Positions 16,415 to 25,204 of a stretch of 64,000 nt of DNA are shown here, piece by piece. The translations under genes were made by a program, and so were the position numbers. The stretch's first letter is position 1, and every line of letters starts with the position of its first letter. Source of the stretch: Clostridiales bacterium (lineage in GTDB: Bacteria > Bacillota_A > Clostridia > Oscillospirales > Oscillospiraceae); NCBI GenBank assembly GCA_019417795.1, contig DXUR01000001.1, forward strand, positions 6,956 through 70,955, in the 5' to 3' direction. A model generated the notes under the pieces. It had not been told where the DNA came from. It saw nothing but the letters and a program-made list of their open reading frames with translations, and did not search any database.

Positions 16415-16756
16415 TTACCTCCCGGCTGTCCTGGAGTATCTCTCCAGGACAGCTTTGTCATAGCGGCAGATCGGGATCTCAACATATCCACTGCGGCGCT
16501 TCTCCACCACTTCCGTGATGAAGCCGATCGACTTCAGGAAAGCCAAAAGACCGGTGTTCTCGCTGTAGTCCTTCACGGCAATGCAGCCCAGAGGGACTTC
16601 ATCGCTCAAGTTCGCGGTTACATCCATCAGCGGCTCAGCACCTTCAGGCTCCTGCTTGGCGATGCCGATATACGGTGTGCCGGAAAGAGCGCGGGAGTTG
16701 TAGAAGAAGCACTGCGGGCAATCCAGATACGGGGTCTTCAAATGAAACAATTCCAT
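16415..16756 (-). CDS. DUF4313-like small protein, 113 aa
   Basis: The middle of the protein (EPLMDVTANLSDE, then GCIAVKDYSENTGLLAFLKSI) resembles DUF4313, a small phage/ICE protein family with a predicted beta-rich fold. An N-terminal CPQCFFYN could bind metal. It ends 3 nt before the 199-aa gene's start region. Function unknown. Confidence 0.5.
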   Translation of the reverse strand: MELFHLKTPYLDCPQCFFYNSRALSGTPYIGIAKQEPEGAEPLMDVTANLSDEVPLGCIAVKDYSENTGLLAFLKSIGFITEVVEKRRSGYVEIPICRYDKAVLERYSRTAGR

Positions 16757-16774
16757 AATTGACAGGGTCTCCTC

Positions 16775-17251
16775 TCAATAGTGATAATCCAGGGTTCCGC
16801 CAAAATAAAAGGACCCGCTGAGATCTGTCTCGCGAATCCATTCATCAAGGCTTTTCAGTTCGTCATTGAAGTAGACATAGAGGCTGAACTTATCCTGATA
16901 GTGCTCGTTCAGCTTATACATGGCCATGCCGATGTCGTACTTGGTCTCCCCAACGAAGGCGTCCAGCGAGATGCCGGTCAGCTCACAGGCCTTATCCAGG
17001 AATGCATGGTACTGTCTTTCGAAGTACTTCTGCTTGGCTTTCGGCTTAAATGTGAAGCTCTTACCATCCTCCGCCACATCCACAACTCTGGCCACAGCAT
17101 CGAGGAACCACTTGATGTCGTGATCCCGGTCCGTGTCAGCATCCGTGTAGTCAGCAATGGAGTGGTAAAACCAGTCAGGGACAGAACTCTCGCACATGCG
17201 CTCATGCTTCAAAATGGGATCCTTGCTCAGTTCAATGATTCTGCTATGCAT
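16775..17251 (-). CDS. Hypothetical protein, 158 aa
   Basis: ATG at 17251 (MHSRIIELSKDP) is used because AGGGGGTGAGG lies just upstream. The protein is mostly helical with an acidic N-terminal half, a basic FTFKPKAKQKYFERQ segment and an aromatic C-terminus (GSFYFGGTLDYHY). Antirestriction-like function is conceivable from its size, charge and context, but no signature is visible. Confidence 0.6.
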   Translation of the reverse strand: MHSRIIELSKDPILKHERMCESSVPDWFYHSIADYTDADTDRDHDIKWFLDAVARVVDVAEDGKSFTFKPKAKQKYFERQYHAFLDKACELTGISLDAFVGETKYDIGMAMYKLNEHYQDKFSLYVYFNDELKSLDEWIRETDLSGSFYFGGTLDYHY

Positions 17252-17255
17252 GTCC

Positions 17256-17609
17256 TCACCCCCTCTCTTCAATATCCATATCCATCACAGAAGACGGCGC
17301 CTTCCGATAATCAGGATCGCTTTTGAAGATGCAATGGGGGTTATCACAACGATCGCCCAAATAGCACGGGAGCTTGTCTACCTCATGATAGAACGGGTGG
17401 CAGTAGTAGCCGATCCGCTCATCAATGGCATTGATAGCATTCTCCACGATGTTGGCGATCATCAAGTCATCCCACTGGGGAATGGATAACTCAAACTTCC
17501 TCGGTGGCGCTGACTTGGCCGTTAGAGCAACGATGAGCTCATAGGCGGCATTGTTGATGACATCCTTCTTGGTCTTGCAATACCAGTCAAAATCTACTTT
17601 TCTCTTCAT
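17256..17609 (-). CDS. Cys/His protein, first copy of a tandem paralogue pair
   Basis: This 117-aa protein shares its layout with the gene at 17587-17916: NNAAYELIVALTA, a variable middle, GYYCHPFYHE, then LPCYLGDRCDNPHC. The Cys/His cluster (C-H-P-F-Y, PCYL, CDNxHC) probably binds metal. ATG 17609 has AGGAG 7 nt upstream. The two copies overlap by 23 nt, and only the core residues are kept, so the duplication is old. Function unknown. Confidence 0.65.
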   Translation of the reverse strand: MKRKVDFDWYCKTKKDVINNAAYELIVALTAKSAPPRKFELSIPQWDDLMIANIVENAINAIDERIGYYCHPFYHEVDKLPCYLGDRCDNPHCIFKSDPDYRKAPSSVMDMDIEERG

Positions 17610-17916
17610 CTGCTTTCTCCTTGTCTTCGACATCATGCCGCCGCAGAGGGCAGTGCTTGTTATCGCACTCGTCCGTCAGGTAGCAAGGCACCTCATCACA
17701 GTAGAAAGGATGGCAGGTATAGCCGACCTTTTCTATGATGATCTCCTTGACCGCATCAACCACTTCGCCGATGATCGCCATATCCCAGTTTGGGGTAGCA
17801 GGATCATCCTCTAAAGAGGCACCGGGGTCTTCCGCCGTCAGGACGCCGATCAGCTGGTAGGCAGCGTTGTCGATCGTATCATTTCGCTCGCACAGGTAAT
17901 CCTCAAAGTTCTGCAT
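17587..17916 (-). CDS. Cys/His protein, second copy of a tandem paralogue pair
   Basis: The 109-aa product repeats the pattern of its neighbour: DNAAYQLIGVLTA, GYTCHPFYCDE, PCYLTDECDNKHC. It differs in having an extra Cys in HPFYC and a charged C-terminal tail (KEKADEEKSRF). It lies 18 nt after the VWA gene start region of the upstream module and may be co-transcribed with it. A zinc-binding role is inference from the CHP, CYL and CDNxHC residues. Confidence 0.65.
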   Translation of the reverse strand: MQNFEDYLCERNDTIDNAAYQLIGVLTAEDPGASLEDDPATPNWDMAIIGEVVDAVKEIIIEKVGYTCHPFYCDEVPCYLTDECDNKHCPLRRHDVEDKEKADEEKSRF

Positions 17917-17934
17917 TTCTCCACACCTCCCTTC

Positions 17935-20118
17935 TCATCGAGGGAGGCTACGCACGATCAGGTTCGTCAGCATCACCGGCAGTTCTTGGAGATTGGTAAT
18001 GTCCAAATAGCCATCACCATAGATCCGCTCAATTCGCGGGCGGTCTTCACCAATGGCTGCCGCGTAGATTTTGACACCTTTTCGCGCATACTCCAGTTTG
18101 ATCCCACGCAGATCAGCTTCTGCTGCAGATCCGGAGTAACCGTCATCATTTGGCTGCCCATCGCAGATGATCATGAGGATTTTCACCTCAGATGTCTGCT
18201 TAGAGAGTTTTTCCGCCACAAAGCGCAACGCGGCGCCGTCGCGGTTACAGTCTCTGGCACTCATGTCCATCAGCCGATAGCGGTTATTCTTATCGTAGGT
18301 ATCGAAATCCGAGTAGGAAAACAGTTCAACATGTGAGTTCCAGGCGGTATGACCAACGACCAGCAGCGGGATGCCAAGCGACTCGCAGAAGTCCTGGATC
18401 ACAATGGCAGTTGCTCGGGCTCTGGTAATGCGATCATTTGAACACATAGAGCCACTCTCGTCGATGAGCAAGCCAACGGAAAGGTTAATCGGCTCAGTCG
18501 GAAGCCGGGAGTTGTAGAAGATGCGTCCGTCAGTCCGGTGCAAGGCGTGCTGATTCAGTCGCTTGCCGATCAGAAGACCGGTCTGCTTGCCGCCCTGCCG
18601 CTGATCACGAAGCGCTGTGCTAACACTACGCTGCAGGCGCTTTGAGAGCATTAAAAGCTCCGGAGCCACACGGTTATAGCTGTCGATGAGGTTCTGATCC
18701 ACGCGAGCCATACGGTTGACCGTGATGTGGATATTGCGGTGCGCGTTGCCATATCGGATGGAATTTGCCTCACGCTGGAGTTCTTCAGAGAGTTCTTCCT
18801 CCAGTTCCTCTGTGACTTTTTCCTCCGCCATATGCTCCAAAAGCCGTTCAATGTCCTCTGCTGCGTGCTCGTAGTCATAGCCGTCATACTCGCTGTTCTG
18901 ATCCACACCGCCACTGCCGCTGCTTGTGATGCTATTCGTCAGATGGGTAGCAATGCGGTCACTCTCTTCCGAAATCACACGCTCGGCCTGTGCCCGGATG
19001 GCATTCATCTGCCCAGGATTGGGCGTGAAGGAGCCATTGCTCGGGATGGGTGTCGTCTTCATCGTGAAGTTAGGCGCCGCCTTAGGGAGTTGGCTGGAGA
19101 GGTCTTCCTCAACCGCCTGCTTACCCTGCTGCAATCCATTATCGTCTTCATCATCCCCGCTACCAGACTGGCCAGGGGTAGGAACGCCTCCGGAACCACT
19201 ACCGCTACCGACTCCTTTCTGCTGCTGAGCCTGCTGTTGCGCCTGTTTCTGCTTATCTCGCAGAGCGTCAAAGCAGCGCTGCATCATTGGCCAGAGATCT
19301 ATCAGGATCTTGCTCACGGTCTCACAGCGGGATCTGGCATCGTCGTCGTAGACACACTCATCGACCAGAGGAATGTACTGGTAGAGTTTGTCAATGAACT
19401 CACCGGTGTAGCCTGACAGGTTATTGACCTCGTGTGCCCGGATATACTGGATCAGGAGGTTGAGTACGATACTGTGGTCATAATACTTGCGATTGATCAT
19501 CTCACTGATCTCCGGCACGGTATCCGCGAAGCGCAGGTTATTGAGTGCGATCCCTTTGGCGGGGGAGCCAGGAAACTCATAGGAGTACCTGGCATCCACA
19601 TATCCGTCTTCCAAGATGTTCTGCAGCGCGTGCGCCACACTCATGATGACCTGATAAGGAACCGTGTCGGTCTCATCGAGAACTGCTTCGAGGATGTCGC
19701 GTGCATGGAGCTTTTGCATACTGTCCAGACCGTCAGGCATCTTCGGGTAGAATTTGCCCTTCTCCAGTTTGCTGAAGTAGCTGTTCCAAATGCGGTTATC
19801 GGTGAACAGGTTGTGTCCACACTCATGCGCATTGAAGCCCTCCAGACTCATGGAGCGCAGCAGTCGGGTCGGTAAGCTCCAAGTGATGTGGTTGCAGGCA
19901 TTGATATAAATGCCGTGGTAATCCGTAAAGGCCACGGTATCATCGTCATGGTCTGCCACAACACGCACGCGCAGCGGCCGCTTATAGCGTTTCGTTGCCG
20001 CCTCGGCAAGGTCGGTCAGATAGCCGTTATAGGCTCTTGAGGAGAAGAACTCCTCATCTGATATCTTGCTTTTTGCGTCAAAGATCCGCTTTCGGATCTG
20101 TCGATGTGATGTTCTCAT
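17935..20118 (-). CDS. VWA-domain protein with N-terminal HExxH zincin-like domain (CobT-like)
   Basis: This 727-aa protein has three parts. The N-terminal third contains HECGH (98-102) and, further on, NILEDGYVDAR, which fits a metallopeptidase-like zinc site with a downstream acidic ligand. The middle is a Gln/Gly/Ser-rich and acidic linker of about 150 residues. The C-terminal part is a von Willebrand A domain with the MIDAS motif DESGS near residue 552, then the conserved Thr region and CDGQPND. VWA proteins of this type work with MoxR/CobS AAA+ ATPases in remodelling or metal insertion, and a MoxR-like gene lies 370 nt upstream in the same direction. ATG 20118 has GGAGG 8 nt upstream. 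Whether the HExxH is catalytic is not known. Confidence 0.85.
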   Translation of the reverse strand: MRTSHRQIRKRIFDAKSKISDEEFFSSRAYNGYLTDLAEAATKRYKRPLRVRVVADHDDDTVAFTDYHGIYINACNHITWSLPTRLLRSMSLEGFNAHECGHNLFTDNRIWNSYFSKLEKGKFYPKMPDGLDSMQKLHARDILEAVLDETDTVPYQVIMSVAHALQNILEDGYVDARYSYEFPGSPAKGIALNNLRFADTVPEISEMINRKYYDHSIVLNLLIQYIRAHEVNNLSGYTGEFIDKLYQYIPLVDECVYDDDARSRCETVSKILIDLWPMMQRCFDALRDKQKQAQQQAQQQKGVGSGSGSGGVPTPGQSGSGDDEDDNGLQQGKQAVEEDLSSQLPKAAPNFTMKTTPIPSNGSFTPNPGQMNAIRAQAERVISEESDRIATHLTNSITSSGSGGVDQNSEYDGYDYEHAAEDIERLLEHMAEEKVTEELEEELSEELQREANSIRYGNAHRNIHITVNRMARVDQNLIDSYNRVAPELLMLSKRLQRSVSTALRDQRQGGKQTGLLIGKRLNQHALHRTDGRIFYNSRLPTEPINLSVGLLIDESGSMCSNDRITRARATAIVIQDFCESLGIPLLVVGHTAWNSHVELFSYSDFDTYDKNNRYRLMDMSARDCNRDGAALRFVAEKLSKQTSEVKILMIICDGQPNDDGYSGSAAEADLRGIKLEYARKGVKIYAAAIGEDRPRIERIYGDGYLDITNLQELPVMLTNLIVRSLPR

Positions 20119-20133
20119 ACGCGGTTCCTCCAA

Positions 20134-20469
20134 TCACGCCGGGACACTGTCACAGGTGACGGGGATCTCTTTGAGCATCGCTGAGAGCGTTTCACACATC
20201 TCCTCGAAGGCCTGCTGGGGGTAGAACCAGAACAGGTGCTGCTGGACGCCGGCTACGCTGATGATCAGCGGCATCTTCCCGGAGGGAGGATAGTTCCGCA
20301 TAGGCTCAACGAGCACGCCAGACGCAGTAGGGCCGAGTGCCATGTCGATGACCCACTTCACGAGCCTTGCGGCCTCGTCGGAGGTCATGGCCCGATCTGC
20401 GGGCAGGTCATAGCAGGCCAAAGCAACCGCAACGGCAAAACGGACAAAGGATTCTCTTTCGACTTTCAT
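20134..20469 (-). CDS. Hypothetical protein between MoxR and VWA genes, 111 aa
   Basis: This small protein starts MKVERESFVRFAVAVALACYD, with AGAGGTG 7 nt upstream of ATG 20469. It has a helical N-terminus and a beta-rich second half (MPLIISVAGVQQHLFWFYP). It is encoded between the AAA+ ATPase and its VWA partner with gaps of 15-18 nt, so it is probably an adaptor or regulator of that pair. No family was recognised. Confidence 0.65.
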   Translation of the reverse strand: MKVERESFVRFAVAVALACYDLPADRAMTSDEAARLVKWVIDMALGPTASGVLVEPMRNYPPSGKMPLIISVAGVQQHLFWFYPQQAFEEMCETLSAMLKEIPVTCDSVPA

Positions 20470-20487
20470 CAATAAACACCTCTTTCG

Positions 20488-22296
20488 TCAAATTGTTCTT
20501 GAGTACTGGGGCTCCAAACACGCAGAGATCAGCTCGGCACGATTATCCGGATCCGCAGAGGCAGAGGAAATGATGGTGGACAAGGCTGACTCATACGGGT
20601 CATGAGTTACCATGGTGGACAGCACCCAACTCTTGAACTCACGCATACCGCAGCTGCCGTCCGTAATCATGGTCTGGCGGCAACGCTCAGCGACGTCACG
20701 CACGACAATGGCCATCTTCGTCGCCTCCTGCTCATCGGTAAAACCGGTGACATTCATGACGCGTTTCACCATCGTGTTCAAGTCGGGAGCTTCCATGTCA
20801 TAGATCAGATCCATACGGGAAATCACGCTCTGGTTCATGTCGCGACATCCGGAGTAGTCCGAGTTGGTCGTGACTACGATCACCGTATCCGGATGACGTT
20901 TTACACGCTCTCCGGTGGGCAGAGTAATCACCTGGCAGTTATCCAGCAGAGAGTTCAAGCCGACCAGAACGCCGGGGTTTGCGATACAGGAAGGCTCCTG
21001 CAATTCACAAACATAGCCGTGCCGGATCGCCTCAACGAGAGGTGTATCCACATAGCGGATGCGCTGGCCGGGTGTTTCTTCCTTCTCCACCAGATTTCCA
21101 ACAGCAATCTCGATGAGCTTCTGCAGCACATCGTCTTCCGTCTTCTCCTCGTCGTACTCACCGGTCAGCATCATATAGACACTGGGCGGATGCATGGTGA
21201 TGTCGGAGATCTTCGGGAGATCCTCGATAGGAGTACTGCCATGAAAGCCGTTGGTATCAGGAATAAACTGTCCAACCAGGTCGGTGATCTCCGTGTTGGC
21301 GCTGCAGGTCATAAGCGTGTAGGGCAGATTGAGCCCTGCTGCGATTGCCTGTGCGCCCATGGTCTTGCCGGTACCAGCCTCGCCCCGGAACAGGAAGTTA
21401 CGCATTGGCTGGCTGGATGCCGTAGTGACTTTGGCGTGCTCACAGACACGGACGACCTCTTTGGGGATGATGTACCAGTCGGGCAGCGTGGGCACCATTG
21501 CCAGCTCTCGTGCCGTAAGAGTACGGTTGGAGAGCGCGTACTTGGCTACAAAATCCTCCTTCTGGAAGGAAGACGCTTTCGCCGTAGGTGTCCCGGACAT
21601 CTGCATGATGGTGAACTCCCCATAAGAGGCGCCGGTGGGAGCGTAGTTGCCGCTGTCCATGGCCATCTGGGTAATGACGGAGATATTGCCAGTCGTAGGG
21701 ATGGAGATCTTGACGCCATCAGAACCCAGCTGCTTACTGTTCTCAATGCGACGGTAGACATTATCACAGAGAGTCAGTGCGCATTCGAATGCCGCATCCA
21801 TATCTGCCCAGCCACTCTCAAGGAGGGAGACAAACTCCTGGAACTTCTGCCGGAACTCGTCATCCTCGTTGAGGACGGGCATGAGGCAGAACAGGAGGCC
21901 CGAACCGGTGCCGTTGCCGGCACCAACAGAATAGGGCTTCAAGGCCTGTGTGCCGTCCTCCACCTGTGCGGCATTGAATTTGCCGGTGACGGGGTTGAAG
22001 ACCACACAGTCCGTCTTGTTGGCGGATCGATACTCACTGATGCGGTAAGTAGTGCCCTGATGCCCGATGGCGCCGAGGCCATCGACACTCTGCCCATTCT
22101 CCGTTGCGCTCACCAGCTTGGCGTATGCGAGCAAGGCCCGCATCGTAGGCGCATGGAGCGTGGACTTCTGAGCTGTACTGGATGTGTTGTACTGGGAAAA
22201 GCCCATCGACTTGGATCCGGCATATTTCGGGTCGTCAAAGGGCGCCGGTTGCTGGAGACGGAAGCTCCAAGCTTCAAACAGTTTGGTCTTAGCCAT
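20488..22296 (-). CDS. MoxR/CobS-like AAA+ ATPase
   Basis: The 602-aa protein has an unrecognised 290-residue N-terminal region followed by an AAA+ module. Walker A is GEAGTGKT (305-312), sensor 1 is VIVVTTNSD (about 472-480), and SVISRMDLIYD supplies an arginine-finger-like Arg (494). The usual Walker B DE is not obvious; the equivalent position reads YVCELQEP (about 428-435). The AAA core resembles MoxR/CobS, which act with VWA proteins as chaperone or chelatase machines. The gene is next to a VWA partner, supporting a functional pair. ATG 22296 has GAGGTG 5 nt upstream. It is about twice the usual MoxR length. Confidence 0.88.
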   Translation of the reverse strand: MAKTKLFEAWSFRLQQPAPFDDPKYAGSKSMGFSQYNTSSTAQKSTLHAPTMRALLAYAKLVSATENGQSVDGLGAIGHQGTTYRISEYRSANKTDCVVFNPVTGKFNAAQVEDGTQALKPYSVGAGNGTGSGLLFCLMPVLNEDDEFRQKFQEFVSLLESGWADMDAAFECALTLCDNVYRRIENSKQLGSDGVKISIPTTGNISVITQMAMDSGNYAPTGASYGEFTIMQMSGTPTAKASSFQKEDFVAKYALSNRTLTARELAMVPTLPDWYIIPKEVVRVCEHAKVTTASSQPMRNFLFRGEAGTGKTMGAQAIAAGLNLPYTLMTCSANTEITDLVGQFIPDTNGFHGSTPIEDLPKISDITMHPPSVYMMLTGEYDEEKTEDDVLQKLIEIAVGNLVEKEETPGQRIRYVDTPLVEAIRHGYVCELQEPSCIANPGVLVGLNSLLDNCQVITLPTGERVKRHPDTVIVVTTNSDYSGCRDMNQSVISRMDLIYDMEAPDLNTMVKRVMNVTGFTDEQEATKMAIVVRDVAERCRQTMITDGSCGMREFKSWVLSTMVTHDPYESALSTIISSASADPDNRAELISACLEPQYSRTI

Positions 22297-22320
22297 AATC
22301 ACACCTCATTGAAAAATAAG

Positions 22321-23139
22321 TTAGGCCCAGGACACGGTGAGTTCCTGGTTACACACTTCAGCGGCAATGTCATCTTCGCGTGCCAGAACACACAGATCCT
22401 CCCACGCAGGACGGGGCGGAAAGTCGGGGATGGTATCCACCGGCTGCTGCTTACCACTGGCTGTGACGAAGACATCTCCGTTCTCCTTGATGGTCAGGCG
22501 CTTGTGGCCTTGCACATTCAGCTCGTCAATCAAAGCGCTGAGCAATGCGATGCCTTTCTGCGTGTACCACTGCTTCACATCGCTGCGATCCAGGATGTCC
22601 TGCTCTTCCAGGTCCTCATCGTTGTGCGGCTGCAATTCAGCCTCCGCAAGAGGAACCATCTGGACCAGGGCGATCTCCAACTTTCCAGTGGCGCTCAGCG
22701 TCACCTCACCGAAGTTGAATGGATCACAGTGATAGAGCTTGATGCGTTTGGTGCAACCCTTGCTGATCTCCTCGGAGCTCGGACGAGCCTCCCAGAGCCA
22801 TGCGACCGTGGGATAGCTCTGCTTCAGCTGCTCCATGATTCGATAATTGACCTGTCTGAGCAAGCTCAGTCGGGTATCATCATCTGCTTCTTGCGGAGTC
22901 TCCGTAAGCGGTTTGGTCTCCTGCTTCGCAGGAAAGGCCTTTTGCTCTGCGGGCATCTTTTTGCAGTGTTTTCTGTGCGAGCGAAATAGCTTCGAGATCA
23001 CGAAACACACCCAGACAAAAAGCGCAGCGCAAGCGATCCATTGGAATATGGGGCGCTTGAAGATCGCGCAGAGAAACAGACAGGGTACAACAAGAACCCT
23101 CAGCAGGGTCCATGCGTCAATTCGGCTTTTGACAGCCAC
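22321..23139 (-). CDS. Membrane protein upstream of the MoxR-VWA module, 272 aa
   Basis: Two hydrophobic segments (about residues 10-26 and 30-50) are followed by a soluble domain of about 220 residues. That domain ends in GHKRLTIKENGDVFVTASG and EVCNQELTVSWA. The start is GTG at 23139 with AAGGAC upstream. It is 24 nt before the AAA+ gene, so it may anchor or sense for that module. I do not recognise the soluble domain. Confidence 0.7.
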   Translation of the reverse strand: MAVKSRIDAWTLLRVLVVPCLFLCAIFKRPIFQWIACAALFVWVCFVISKLFRSHRKHCKKMPAEQKAFPAKQETKPLTETPQEADDDTRLSLLRQVNYRIMEQLKQSYPTVAWLWEARPSSEEISKGCTKRIKLYHCDPFNFGEVTLSATGKLEIALVQMVPLAEAELQPHNDEDLEEQDILDRSDVKQWYTQKGIALLSALIDELNVQGHKRLTIKENGDVFVTASGKQQPVDTIPDFPPRPAWEDLCVLAREDDIAAEVCNQELTVSWA

Positions 23140-23177
23140 AAATAGTCAGTCCTTTCGTATGTAGATTTTGGAATGGA

Positions 23178-23221
23178 CAAAACAAAATGGGCTGCAAGCA
23201 TTCACAACACTTACAGCCCAT
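23178..23221 (-). terminator. Terminator after ssb
   Basis: ATGGGCTG (minus) pairs with CAGCCCAT (23187-23194 with 23214-23221), followed by TTTTGTTTT. It separates ssb from the membrane/MoxR/VWA operon, which then needs its own promoter or readthrough. Confidence 0.7.
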
Positions 23222-23236
23222 ATATGTATGTCCAGA

Positions 23237-23668
23237 TCAGAGGGGGAGGTCGTCATCGTCATCGCCACTTGGAATCGTCTGCTCCGGGCGTACCTTACCG
23301 GTGCTCTTCTGTGCGGTTTTTGCCGTACCCTGCGAAGAGTCCGCCTCATCGCCTTTCGGCTTTGAACCAGTAAAGTGCCACTCGAGGACACCGACATCCG
23401 CAGAGATCTGACGGATGCCCTCATCCGTCTCGTAGGGACGCAGATTCAGATTACCGATGATCTCGATCAGACGGCCCTTCTTGATGCCGGCCTTCTGCAT
23501 CCGAGTGGCGATGTACTCGCTTGCGGTGCAGTTGAAGAAAGAGGCGTTGTCCTGATTTCCATATTTTGTGTTGACCACAAATCGGAATGTGCAGTAGTCT
23601 CCATTCTTTCCGCTCTTGATCTCCGGATCGGTGACCAGACGGCCCTCCATAATGATGGTTGCGTGCAT
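23237..23668 (-). CDS. ssb: Single-stranded DNA-binding protein
   Basis: This 143-aa protein has the SSB OB fold (IMEGRLVTDPEI, YCTFRFVVNTKYG, FFNCTASEYIA, KKGRLIEIIGNL). A Ser/Lys/Thr-rich linker follows, then the acidic C-terminal tip DDDDDLPL, which recruits SSB partners. On a conjugative element it would coat transferred single strands and support replication. ATG 23668 has AAGGAAAAGG upstream. Two 8-bp direct repeats (GCCTTACG at 23685-23692 and 23711-23718) lie in its leader and may be a regulator site. Confidence 0.92.
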   Translation of the reverse strand: MHATIIMEGRLVTDPEIKSGKNGDYCTFRFVVNTKYGNQDNASFFNCTASEYIATRMQKAGIKKGRLIEIIGNLNLRPYETDEGIRQISADVGVLEWHFTGSKPKGDEADSSQGTAKTAQKSTGKVRPEQTIPSGDDDDDLPL

Positions 23669-23920
23669 AATCCTTTTCCTTTCTGCCTTACGGCTTAAAA
23701 TATTCCAAACGCCTTACGACGTATGGTACAAAGTCATCCAGCCGAAGCCGGATAAAGAAAAAGACAGAGGCGGATGGCAATAGAGTCACAATCCACGATT
23801 CTGCCTGATATGCCTGCGTGGTTGGTCACAGGCTCACATCTTAAAAAGCTCCAGTTGGAGGATCAATCTAATAAAGAACACAGTAAGCATATCATCCGCT
23901 TCGGCGCCCTTCCAGAATAC

Positions 23921-24376
23921 CTAAATCTGCTTTCCTGACGAAAAAGACAGCTCCTCATGACCAAGGACGACGATGGCCGGCTGGAGGATTTCTGGGAGTT
24001 CAATCTGGATCTCGGCGATCGGTTCCCGCTTGAGATAGAAGCGATAGTCGGTTCCAATCTTGAGCTTGTATCGGCCTTCCAGGATTCTCTGCTCCAACGA
24101 GCCGTCTTCCAAAGCCAGCACGATCGTGTGCCGCTTCCTTGCATAGCCGGCCTGTTCCCGGACAAGCGTCCCTTCAATGCACTCATAGTGCTCTCCCTTG
24201 ATCGTTCGATAGTAGTCGATGATTTTCACGCCTCCGGCAACAGCTACACCAGCTGATAGCATAAGGAGCGTATGGTCTTGGGAGACGAACGAGAGGATGA
24301 TGCCGAGAATGGTAATGGCAAGGATCGTAAGAACCAACTTAGTGAACTTAGTTGCTATGGGTGGTGGCATTTTCAT
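23921..24376 (-). CDS. Two-pass membrane protein, 151 aa
   Basis: ATG 24376 (MKMPPPIATKFTK) has AAGGAAC upstream. Two membrane helices (about residues 10-30 and 36-52) precede a cytoplasmic or external soluble domain with beta-strand character (IVLALEDGSLEQRILEG). Function unknown. It follows a terminator after the 24455 gene, so it may be separately transcribed. The 250 nt downstream up to ssb hold no gene I can support. Confidence 0.65.
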   Translation of the reverse strand: MKMPPPIATKFTKLVLTILAITILGIILSFVSQDHTLLMLSAGVAVAGGVKIIDYYRTIKGEHYECIEGTLVREQAGYARKRHTIVLALEDGSLEQRILEGRYKLKIGTDYRFYLKREPIAEIQIELPEILQPAIVVLGHEELSFSSGKQI

Positions 24377-24410
24377 AACAGGTTCCTTTCTCTGTTTATA
24401 AGACAGTGGT

Positions 24411-24448
24411 AAAATCAAGCGCCCAGAAAGCGATGAAGCTTTCTGGGC
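24411..24448 (-). terminator. Terminator after the 24455-25141 gene
   Basis: On the minus strand GCCCAGAAAGC and GCTTTCTGGGC (24421-24431, 24438-24448) form a perfect 11-bp stem with a 6-nt loop. CGCTTGATTTT follows. Confidence 0.75.
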
Positions 24449-24454
24449 TTGTAT

Positions 24455-25141
24455 CTATGCGTGTTCCAAAATGACCTGGCGTGTCAGGTAGAGATTCGCT
24501 GTCGCCTCCAGGACATCGTGGCGGTAGTCTGAGAGGCTTGATGCGTTGTTCAGCCGCGCCTGATTGTCGGACTCCTCCGTGTAGATGGCGGAAATGACCT
24601 TGTCGGCCGAACTCACATCGTGCACATTGTTCTCAAAGCAGCGAACCAGCTCCGGTACGCTCAGCGGGGTCTGAAGCACCAGCTTCATGATCCTGCGCTC
24701 GGCAACCGAACTCTTCTCCGGCTGCAGCAGATAAACAGCCTCGAAGAAGTTTACCTTCTTCTGCTTGAGCAGCTTGGCTACATTCATGAGCTTCCGGGTA
24801 CCCTGGACGCCTCGAAGAGGAATCACATAGGTGTCCGAAAGCATATTGTAGAGCGCATCCGCACCAGTGTATCCTACACCCTTGATGATGAGCTTGCGCT
24901 TAACCAGCATCTCCAGGGACTTATCAAAAGAGGAAGGCTCGATCTCTGTTTCCTCCATCTTGTCATAGAACTTTTTACGAAGCTCCTCATAGGTCAGCAC
25001 ATCCCACAGGAGCATACTCCAGAGACTGAACTCCGGAATGGAGACTGGCTGCAGCTTTCCCAGCCGCATGATATAAGGCATATTCTTGCCGTCTTCGCTT
25101 CTGATCTGATAACTGCCTGCAGCAGCATAAAATGTCATCAT
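24455..25141 (-). CDS. Hypothetical protein, 228 aa
   Basis: ATG 25141 (or the adjacent ATG at 25138) follows GGAGGATA. The protein is helical and soluble. Its first 60 residues are more beta-rich, and later parts look like winged-helix or coiled repeats (SFDKSLEMLVKRKLIIKG). A DNA-binding role is possible. It is transcribed with the sigma factor and zinc-protein genes upstream. Confidence 0.6.
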   Translation of the reverse strand: MMTFYAAAGSYQIRSEDGKNMPYIMRLGKLQPVSIPEFSLWSMLLWDVLTYEELRKKFYDKMEETEIEPSSFDKSLEMLVKRKLIIKGVGYTGADALYNMLSDTYVIPLRGVQGTRKLMNVAKLLKQKKVNFFEAVYLLQPEKSSVAERRIMKLVLQTPLSVPELVRCFENNVHDVSSADKVISAIYTEESDNQARLNNASSLSDYRHDVLEATANLYLTRQVILEHA

Positions 25142-25204
25142 TGCTGTATCCTCCTTATCCGTTCTATACTTTTCTTACGAAGGTGGCTTGGGAAGAACAA
25201 CAAA

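Noticed and set aside
20602..22989. 795-codon plus-strand frame opposite the MoxR-like gene
   Set aside because: It covers a clear AAA+ gene with a Walker A motif on the other strand. The composition is that of an antisense shadow.
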